Positions 17,238 to 22,211 of a stretch of 22,211 nucleotides of DNA are shown here, in pieces. A program made the translations under genes and the position numbers. Each line of letters opens with the position of its first letter. The first letter of the stretch is position 1. This DNA comes from Mesostigma viride (taxonomy: Eukaryota; Streptophyta; Mesostigmatophyceae; Mesostigmatales; Mesostigmataceae): the NCBI GenBank assembly GCA_009746045.1, contig RPFO01001681.1, forward strand, positions 1 to 22,211, read 5' to 3'. Below the pieces are notes generated by a model that saw only the letters and a program-made list of their open reading frames with translations, was not told where the DNA came from and did not search any database.

Positions 17238-17316
17238 TGGAGCTGGTTGGTTTTGGTTGCTGAGAGAGCTGGGTGGATGCGAGTGGGATGCGAGGCGAGG
17301 TGGTGCAAGTCCTGCA

Positions 17317-17322
17317 TTTATA
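17317..17322 (-). promoter_or_regulatory. TATA box of the RING-like gene
   Basis: TATAAA on the minus strand (GGGTATAAATGCAGG), 80 bases before ATG 17237. The spacing to the start codon matches that of the divergent gene's TATA box. The flanking sequence contains CCACGGG at 17324-17330 directly upstream. Confidence 0.65.
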
Positions 17323-17323
17323 C

Positions 17324-17836
17324 CCACGGGGCTGCAATTCCCGTGGTCTAGAAGAATTCAGCAGATCGACGGCTCGTGGCTCGCCACGAGGTTTGTAACG
17401 GGAAACGGTATGACGGTTACGAGGAAAATTTTCCCGTGGCCATACATTTTGAGCGTTATTTTGCCACGGGATTTGTAACGTAAAAAATCTTTCCCCGTGG
17501 CAAAAATATCCGACAGTTACTTTGCCGCGGGACCGGAATCGGATTTTTTTCTGTCCCCGTGGACGGATATTTTCGAGCGTTATTTTGCCACGGGATTTGT
17601 AACGTAAAAATTCTTTCCCCGTGGCAAAAATATCCGACAGTTACTTTGCCACGGGGCTCGAAACCGAAAAATTGTAATCCCCGTGGACGGATATTTCTGA
17701 CCGTTACGCTGCCACGGGACCTGTAACGTAAAAAAACGCGTCCCGTGGATAAGGTTTCGGCGCATAAACGACGAACGCGCTTCCACGTAGCCAGATTGCC
17801 CGTGCAAGACCACGTAGATAGCCTGGCAGCCACGGG
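17324..17836. repeat. Array of CCACGGG/CCCGTGG inverted elements with 62-bp period
   Basis: CCCGTGG occurs at 17433, 17494, 17556, 17618, 17680 and 17742 (steps of 61-62). CCACGGG occurs at 17464, 17588, 17649 and 17712, with the variant CCGCGGG at 17525. Further copies lie at 17324, 17340 (inverted) and 17830. Each CCACGGG is paired with a CCCGTGG about 23 bases later, so every unit can form a 7- to 8-bp stem. Loops alternate between an ATTTGTAACGTAAAAA type and an ACCGGAATCGG or CTCGAAACCG type. Spacers alternate between CAAAAATATCCGACAGTTAC and ACGGATATTTTCGAGCGTTA types. The array therefore has a 124-bp dimeric period. It fills the space between two divergent TATA boxes. Confidence 0.88.
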
Positions 17837-17865
17837 ACCGTCTCGTCAACCAAGGTCTGCGCAGG

Positions 17866-17871
17866 TATAAA
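17866..17871 (+). promoter_or_regulatory. TATA box of the RING/TRAF-like gene
   Basis: GGTATAAAGACC, 75 bases upstream of ATG 17946, followed by a C/T-rich leader without ATG codons. Typical of an RNA polymerase II core promoter. Confidence 0.65.
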
Positions 17872-17945
17872 GACCAGACTTCCTCGTCTCCTCGCCACTC
17901 GCTCACCTCACATCAGCTCAGCACACCAAAACTCTCTCACTGGAT

Positions 17946-19130
17946 ATGGCTTCCCGCCCCAGATACGCAGCTAGCTACAACTTTGGCCGTGGTGTTACTG
18001 GAGCTAGTGGCAGTGGCAGTGGAAGTGGCAGGGGAAAGCGACGTGCTGCGAGGAACACGGCTACTGGAGAAGCAGGTTTGTGACGAGCCTTTGTTTTTTT
18101 GCACCCAAGAGCGCTTTTTCTTGTCGTTTCCGCCTTTTGGTACTCATTTCTTGTTATGTTTTCTTGCCCCCACACACCCGTGCATGCAGAACTGACCGCT
18201 GAACAACGGCAGCTTCACAGGGCTAACAAGCCTGTGCCCGTGCACGATAATCACGGGGACTTCGACACAAGAAACAACGTGTTTCCCTATCTGGAGAACA
18301 CTTTCAAGGTGGCGAAGCTCGTCCTGGACTTGAGCAAGATCGAATGCGCCATTTGCGCGGAGGAGAGAGACAAGTATGTCACTCTCATGCTGGAGAACGA
18401 GCCCGCGCACGCATGCTCCATCATCATCTGCGACACCTGTGCCACTACCAAGCTTCACACGTTCAGAAACCAGTGTCCGCAGTGCCGCAAGCCGCTGAGC
18501 TCGTCTGGGCAGCTGTTCGTCCCCAACCCGCAGCTCAACAGCCTGGCGTCGAGGACGCAGTACAGGGCCTGCGAACACCCCGGCTGCTTTACGATCATCC
18601 CAAGCAACATGATGGCGGCGCACGAGGAGGAGTGCGAGTACAACGTCTACACCTGTGGCAACACCGTCTCGTTCCGCCTGCTGGACAACGAGACGCTTTC
18701 TTCCAAGATGTGCTGCGGCTACGAGGGCAAGAAACGCGCCGTCGAGGAGCACATGGAGACTTGCCCGGAGGCTGAGTCTGCGAAGAAGCTTAGCGCCATG
18801 ATGGGCGTGTTTGACAAGGTGGAGGCGCTCTCAGCTGCAATGGAGCGCGACAGCCCAGACGTCTTCAAGCGCATGGCTCAGTTGTTTGGGGTGACCACGG
18901 AGAAGGCCAGGCGCATCCTTGCCAGCCTGCCTGGAGCGAGTGGTGCCGGCCCTTCTTCCCAGCGTGCTCCTCGTCCAGGGGAAGCAGTGGACACAGCAAT
19001 CCCCGTCGACGCCCCCACTGACCCAATCAGTGATCTCGTGGACGCCATAGACGCTGACGTTGCTGCACAGGGCGTCGACGACGAGGCTGCAGACCCCACC
19101 TGGACTCCGGCTGGCAACCAGGACGACTGA
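17946..19130 (+). CDS. RING/TRAF-type zinc-finger protein, spliced, 356 aa
   Basis: Exon 1 is 17946-18075 and exon 2 is 18190-19130, joined through a split Glu codon; the total is exactly 356 codons plus stop. The N-terminus is Ser/Gly-rich and then basic (RGKRRAARN). A RING-type domain spans residues 96-142: C96-AI-C99, C119, C124-DT-C127 and C139-PQ-C142. A TRAF/SIAH-type zinc finger follows, with C171, C176, H188 and C192 in ACEHPGCFTIIP and AAHEEECEYN. The C-terminal region is helical and then acidic/Pro-rich. This architecture fits an E3 ubiquitin ligase that acts in the nucleus or cytoplasm. It has a TATA box upstream and an AATAAA 158 bases after the stop. An identical second copy lies in the other palindrome arm. 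Confidence 0.82.
18076..18189 (+). other. Spliceosomal-type GT-AG intron, 114 nt
   Basis: Begins GCAG|GTTTGT and ends TGCATGCAG|AACTG. Without splicing, the frame from ATG 17946 stops at TGA a few codons into the intron. With splicing, exon 1 (GAA GCA G) joins exon 2 (AA CTG ACC) in frame. The intron has T-rich stretches and a TACTCAT branch-point-like sequence near 18140. The downstream frame is also open upstream from an ATG at 18099, but that gives a hydrophobic leader encoded by the intron. Confidence 0.8.
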
Positions 19131-19270
19131 AGAGTTACAGATGACAGCATTGGATGTCAAAAACCCCTCTAGTTTAGAGACAAGGGCCATAGTTAGAAAC
19201 CAGCCCATCCACGGGGGTTAGGTGACAGGCAGTAGAAGAAACACCCCACGCACTGGGGACTTGGACAGGA

Positions 19271-19312
19271 AAGATGTGGATGTTTGTAATAAAGATGTGG
19301 ATGTTTGCAAAA
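19271..19312. repeat. Short tandem repeat AAGATGTGGATGTTTG
   Basis: AAGATGTGGATGTTTG occurs twice, from 19271 and from 19292, separated by TAATA; the AATAAA polyadenylation signal overlaps the junction. Mirrored at about 19916-19957. Confidence 0.75.
19288..19293 (+). terminator. AATAAA polyadenylation signal candidate
   Basis: AATAAA 158 bases after the stop codon of the RING/TRAF gene and followed by TG-rich sequence. Consistent with eukaryote-type 3' processing. Confidence 0.5.
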
Positions 19313-19440
19313 CCAGTTTGAAAAAATATCTAAGCTGCACATTAGTATAAGTATGGTAAGTTTCCAGCAGGCCACGTGGCAGCCAGAAAGCCCGATCCCC
19401 GTGGTAGCCGGCGCAGTACGGATCCCGTAGGAATCCACGA

Positions 19441-19498
19441 GATATTTCCGAGATATTTCCGAGATATTTTAGATATTTTCAGATATTTTGAAAATATC
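19441..19498. repeat. Helically phased GATATTT run near the palindrome centre
   Basis: GATATTT starts at 19441, 19452, 19463, 19472 and 19482, that is steps of 11, 11, 9 and 10 bases. The run ends in an AT-rich inverted stretch (TTTTGAAAATATCC). Mirrored at about 19730-19787. Such phased AT elements can bend or unwind DNA. Confidence 0.75.
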
Positions 19499-19934
19499 CC
19501 AGGGACCCCGTGGACTCCCAGGGGAATCGTAACCGAAAATCGGACTCGCGGCCGGCGATCGGAGGAGCCACCACGGGAAAATCCCGTTTTTTTTTCGGGT
19601 GTGTCCTCAGAACGTTCTGAGGACACACCCGAAAAAAAAAACGGGATTTTCCCGTGGTGGCTCCTCCGATCGCCGGCCGCGAGTCCGATTTTCGGTTACG
19701 ATTCCCCTGGGAGTCCACGGGGTCCCTGGGATATTTTCAAAATATCTGAAAATATCTAAAATATCTCGGAAATATCTCGGAAATATCTCGTGGATTCCTA
19801 CGGGATCCGTACTGCGCCGGCTACCACGGGGATCGGGCTTTCTGGCTGCCACGTGGCCTGCTGGAAACTTACCATACTTATACTAATGTGCAGCTTAGAT
19901 ATTTTTTCAAACTGGTTTTGCAAACATCCACATC

Positions 19935-19940
19935 TTTATT
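19935..19940 (-). terminator. AATAAA polyadenylation signal candidate, right-arm copy
   Basis: Mirror of the signal at 19288-19293, downstream of the minus-strand copy of the RING/TRAF gene. Confidence 0.5.
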
Positions 19941-20097
19941 ACAAACATCCACATCTTTCCTGTCCAAGTCCCCAGTGCGTGGGGTGTTTCTTCTACTGCC
20001 TGTCACCTAACCCCCGTGGATGGGCTGGTTTCTAACTATGGCCCTTGTCTCTAAACTAGAGGGGTTTTTGACATCCAATGCTGTCAGCTGTAACTGT

Positions 20098-21282
20098 TCA
20101 GTCGTCCTGGTTGCCAGCCGGAGTCCAGGTGGGGTCTGCAGCCTCGTCGTCGACGCCCTGTGCAGCAACGTCAGCGTCTATGGCGTCCACGAGATCACTG
20201 ATTGGGTCAGTGGGGGCGTCGACGGGGATTGCTGTGTCCACTGCTTCCCCTGGACGAGGAGCACGCTGGGAAGAAGGGCCGGCACCACTCGCTCCAGGCA
20301 GGCTGGCAAGGATGCGCCTGGCCTTCTCCGTGGTCACCCCAAACAACTGAGCCATGCGCTTGAAGACGTCTGGGCTGTCGCGCTCCATTGCAGCTGAGAG
20401 CGCCTCCACCTTGTCAAACACGCCCATCATGGCGCTAAGCTTCTTCGCAGACTCAGCCTCCGGGCAAGTCTCCATGTGCTCCTCGACGGCGCGTTTCTTG
20501 CCCTCGTAGCCGCAGCACATCTTGGAAGAAAGCGTCTCGTTGTCCAGCAGGCGGAACGAGACGGTGTTGCCACAGGTGTAGACGTTGTACTCGCACTCCT
20601 CCTCGTGCGCCGCCATCATGTTGCTTGGGATGATCGTAAAGCAGCCGGGGTGTTCGCAGGCCCTGTACTGCGTCCTCGACGCCAGGCTGTTGAGCTGCGG
20701 GTTGGGGACGAACAGCTGCCCAGACGAGCTCAGCGGCTTGCGGCACTGCGGACACTGGTTTCTGAACGTGTGAAGCTTGGTAGTGGCACAGGTGTCGCAG
20801 ATGATGATGGAGCATGCGTGCGCGGGCTCGTTCTCCAGCATGAGAGTGACATACTTGTCTCTCTCCTCCGCGCAAATGGCGCATTCGATCTTGCTCAAGT
20901 CCAGGACGAGCTTCGCCACCTTGAAAGTGTTCTCCAGATAGGGAAACACGTTGTTTCTTGTGTCGAAGTCCCCGTGATTATCGTGCACGGGCACAGGCTT
21001 GTTAGCCCTGTGAAGCTGCCGTTGTTCAGCGGTCAGTTCTGCATGCACGGGTGTGTGGGGGCAAGAAAACATAACAAGAAATGAGTACCAAAAGGCGGAA
21101 ACGACAAGAAAAAGCGCTCTTGGGTGCAAAAAAACAAAGGCTCGTCACAAACCTGCTTCTCCAGTAGCCGTGTTCCTCGCAGCACGTCGCTTTCCCCTGC
21201 CACTTCCACTGCCACTGCCACTAGCTCCAGTAACACCACGGCCAAAGTTGTAGCTAGCTGCGTATCTGGGGCGGGAAGCCAT
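20098..21282 (-). CDS. Second copy of the spliced RING/TRAF-type protein (right palindrome arm)
   Basis: Exon 1 is 21282-21153, the intron 21152-21039 and exon 2 21038-20098, the exact mirror of 17946-19130. The protein from exon 2 is identical to that of the left copy and the splice sites are preserved. Two substitutions lie just after the stop, at 20096 and 20087. If the right arm is a read-through of the complementary strand of one hairpin end, this is not a second gene but the same one read again. If it is a genuine inverted repeat, the gene is duplicated and divergent copies face each other tail to tail. Confidence 0.75.
21039..21152 (-). other. GT-AG intron in the right-arm copy
   Basis: Same length and splice sites as 18076-18189, on the opposite strand. 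Confidence 0.75.
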
Positions 21283-21356
21283 ATCCAGTGAGAGAGTTTT
21301 GGTGTGCTGAGCTGATGTGAGGTGAGCGAGTGGCGAGGAGACGAGGAAGTCTGGTC

Positions 21357-21362
21357 TTTATA
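21357..21362 (-). promoter_or_regulatory. TATA box, right-arm RING/TRAF copy
   Basis: TATAAA on the minus strand, mirror of 17866-17871, 75 bases before ATG 21282. Confidence 0.6.
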
Positions 21363-21391
21363 CCTGCGCAGGCCTTGGTTGACGAGACGGT

Positions 21392-21901
21392 CCCGTGGCT
21401 GCAGGCTATCTACGTGGTCTTGCACGGGCAATCTGGCTACGTGGAAGCGCGTTCGTCGTTTATGCGCCGAAACCTTATCCACGGGACGCGTTTTTTTACG
21501 TTACAGGTCCCGTGGCAGCGTAACGGTCAGAAATATCCGTCCACGGGGATTACAATTTTTCGGTTTCGAGCCCCGTGGCAAAGTAACTGTCGGATATTTT
21601 TGCCACGGGGAAAGAATTTTTACGTTACAAATCCCGTGGCAAAATAACGCTCGAAAATATCCGTCCACGGGGACAGAAAAAAATCCGATTCCGGTCCCGC
21701 GGCAAAGTAACTGTCGGATATTTTTGCCACGGGAAAGATTTTTTACGTTACAAATCCCGTTGCAAAATAACGCTCAAAATGTATGGCCACGGGAAAATTT
21801 TCCTCTAACCGTTATACCGTTTCCCGTTACAACCTCGTGGCGAGCCACGAGCCGTCGATCTGCTGAATTCTTCTAGACCACGGGAATTGCAGCCCCGTGG
21901 G
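21392..21901. repeat. Right-arm copy of the 62-bp CCACGGG array
   Basis: Mirror of 17324-17836 with the same 62-bp spacing. Differences from the left array include a lost C near 21403, a lost G in the CCACGGGG near 21734, GTTG for GTGG near 21759, and losses and a change between 21805 and 21832. The differences increase towards the window end. Confidence 0.85.
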
Positions 21902-21907
21902 TATAAA
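21902..21907 (+). promoter_or_regulatory. TATA box, right-arm RING-like copy
   Basis: TATAAA in GGGTATAAATTGCAGG, the mirror of 17317-17322 with one additional T after the box. Confidence 0.55.
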
Positions 21908-21987
21908 TTGCAGGACTTGCACCACCTCGCCTCGCATCCCACTCGCATCCACCCAGCTCTCTCAGCAACCAAAACCAACCAGCTCCA

Positions 21988-22211
21988 ATGGCTACCTCCT
22001 CCGCCATCTCTGCTCCTCGCCAGCGTGGGCCGCACAGTGCTCCAAAGTCAAGAAAACTCCCACTTCAACGTTCTTTTCCACCCAGTCACCGGCGAAGCAT
22101 GCATGCGAAGTCCACCTTCCTGAGGCTTCTCGCGGCGTTTTGAACGACATGATGGATCACTACGAGACGAGCAACATCATGATGAACAAGAAGCGCATTT
22201 TCCACTTGCGG
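21988..22211 (+). pseudogene. Partial, frame-broken copy of the RING-like gene at window end
   Basis: ATG 21988 begins MATSSAISAPRQRGPHSA as in the gene at 15960-17237. It then loses the frame near 22040 through a missing C, with further small changes near 22057 and 22096. It matches the left arm until 22199, after which the last 12 bases are unrelated. The clustering of small errors at the very end suggests thin read coverage rather than biological decay. Confidence 0.7.

Larger units (their letters stand above)
19131..19613. other. Terminal non-coding region up to the palindrome centre
   Basis: Contains the 3' UTR with AATAAA at 19288-19293, a short tandem repeat, CCACGGG-type elements (near 19209, 19398, 19508 and 19571), the phased GATATTT run and a T9 tract, then the dyad centre. 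Open frames in it run through non-coding repeats in both arms and show no protein-like features. Confidence 0.7.
17025..22199. repeat. Near-perfect 2 x 2.59-kb palindrome centred at 19613/19614
   Basis: 19614-22199 is the reverse complement of 17025-19613. The centre is the dyad CCTCAGAACGTTCTGAGG, with no unpaired spacer. Close to the centre the only length difference is T9 on the left versus A10 on the right. In the right arm there are two substitutions at 20087 and 20096. Beyond about 21400 there are at least nine small indels or substitutions, and from 22200 to the window end identity is lost. The arms include a complete spliced RING/TRAF gene, the repeat array and the start of the RING gene. 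It may be a hairpin telomere read through both strands, a head-to-head junction of terminal inverted repeats, or a fold-back read artefact. Confidence 0.93.

Noticed and set aside
15984-17351. 455-aa + strand open frame opposite the RING-like gene
   Set aside because: It is Leu/Val/Ala-rich without motifs, whereas the minus strand has ordered Cys pairs, a TATA box and a sensible start.
17433-17755. CRISPR-like array
   Set aside because: The period is regular, but the intervening segments are themselves repeated in two alternating types rather than unique spacers, and there are no cas genes; the setting is eukaryotic/viral.
19376-19886. Overlapping 80- to 127-aa frames across the palindrome centre
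   Set aside because: They read through the dyad, so the second half simply repeats antisense of the first, and no protein features are seen.
1-22211. Polinton-like virus or virophage identity
   Set aside because: The packaging ATPase is of the NCLDV A32 type. No protein-primed polymerase, integrase or adenovirus-type protease is visible. The window is only part of a larger genome.
1-22211. Decaying endogenous viral element
   Set aside because: Frame breaks are nearly all same-sign in homopolymers without extra stops, which favours sequencing error. Integration into a host chromosome is not excluded, but no flanking host gene is recognised.
22200-22211. Last 12 bases as a real junction with new sequence
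   Set aside because: They are too short and follow an error-rich stretch at the window end, so most likely low-quality base calls.

Overview
This window looks like the end of a GC-rich large DNA virus genome of the Nucleocytoviricota (NCLDV) type, probably infecting an alga or other protist, or an endogenous copy of one. The assignment rests on an A32-like packaging ATPase at 9727-10515, together with several small proteins whose patterns recall phycodna/mimi-type viruses: a Lys-rich NGSA...GGL protein, an acidic SGR-x-VKRP-x-x-Y protein and a 252-aa conserved-type protein. No major capsid protein, polymerase or rRNA/tRNA gene is visible. The names come from motif reading only; no database was searched. 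Layout: (A) 1-10515 is a compact block of about 15 genes. Nearly all are on the + strand, with gaps of tens of bases, plus two small - strand genes converging on their neighbours. It holds putative virion or membrane proteins, a Rieske non-haem iron oxygenase, a JAMM/MPN-type metalloprotease-like protein and the packaging ATPase. (B) 10516-10966 is non-coding and carries two copies of an approximately 172-bp tandem repeat. (C) 10967-17237 holds four - strand genes with wider spacing and AATAAA signals after some of them: a coiled-coil/Ala-Pro minisatellite protein, an acidic-tailed protein, a possible F-box protein and a Cys-rich RING-like protein. (D) 17238-17945 is a divergent promoter region with an array of about 62-bp units carrying inverted CCACGGG/CCCGTGG elements, flanked by TATA boxes on both sides. 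(E) 17946-19130 is a RING/TRAF-like gene with a clear 114-nt GT-AG intron. (F) 19131-19613 is AT-rich and CCACGGG-bearing DNA leading to a perfect dyad at 19613/19614. (G) 19614-22199 is the reverse complement of 17025-19613. The right part of the window therefore folds back on itself in a palindrome of about 2 x 2.59 kb. The simplest reading is a hairpin-closed or terminally inverted genome end that was read through, or a head-to-head concatemer junction; a fold-back sequencing artefact is also possible. Twelve reading-frame breaks have the signature of a single missing base, mostly in G/C homopolymers. This points to uncorrected long-read errors rather than gene decay, so I annotate the affected genes across their breaks. 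Two further breaks (near 4515 and 11287) go the other way. Functionally, block A looks like virion morphogenesis, packaging and auxiliary metabolism. Blocks C-E look like a terminal host-interaction module with ubiquitin-ligase-like proteins, eukaryote-style promoters, an intron and shared CCACGGG elements, which suggests nuclear transcription and coordinated expression.
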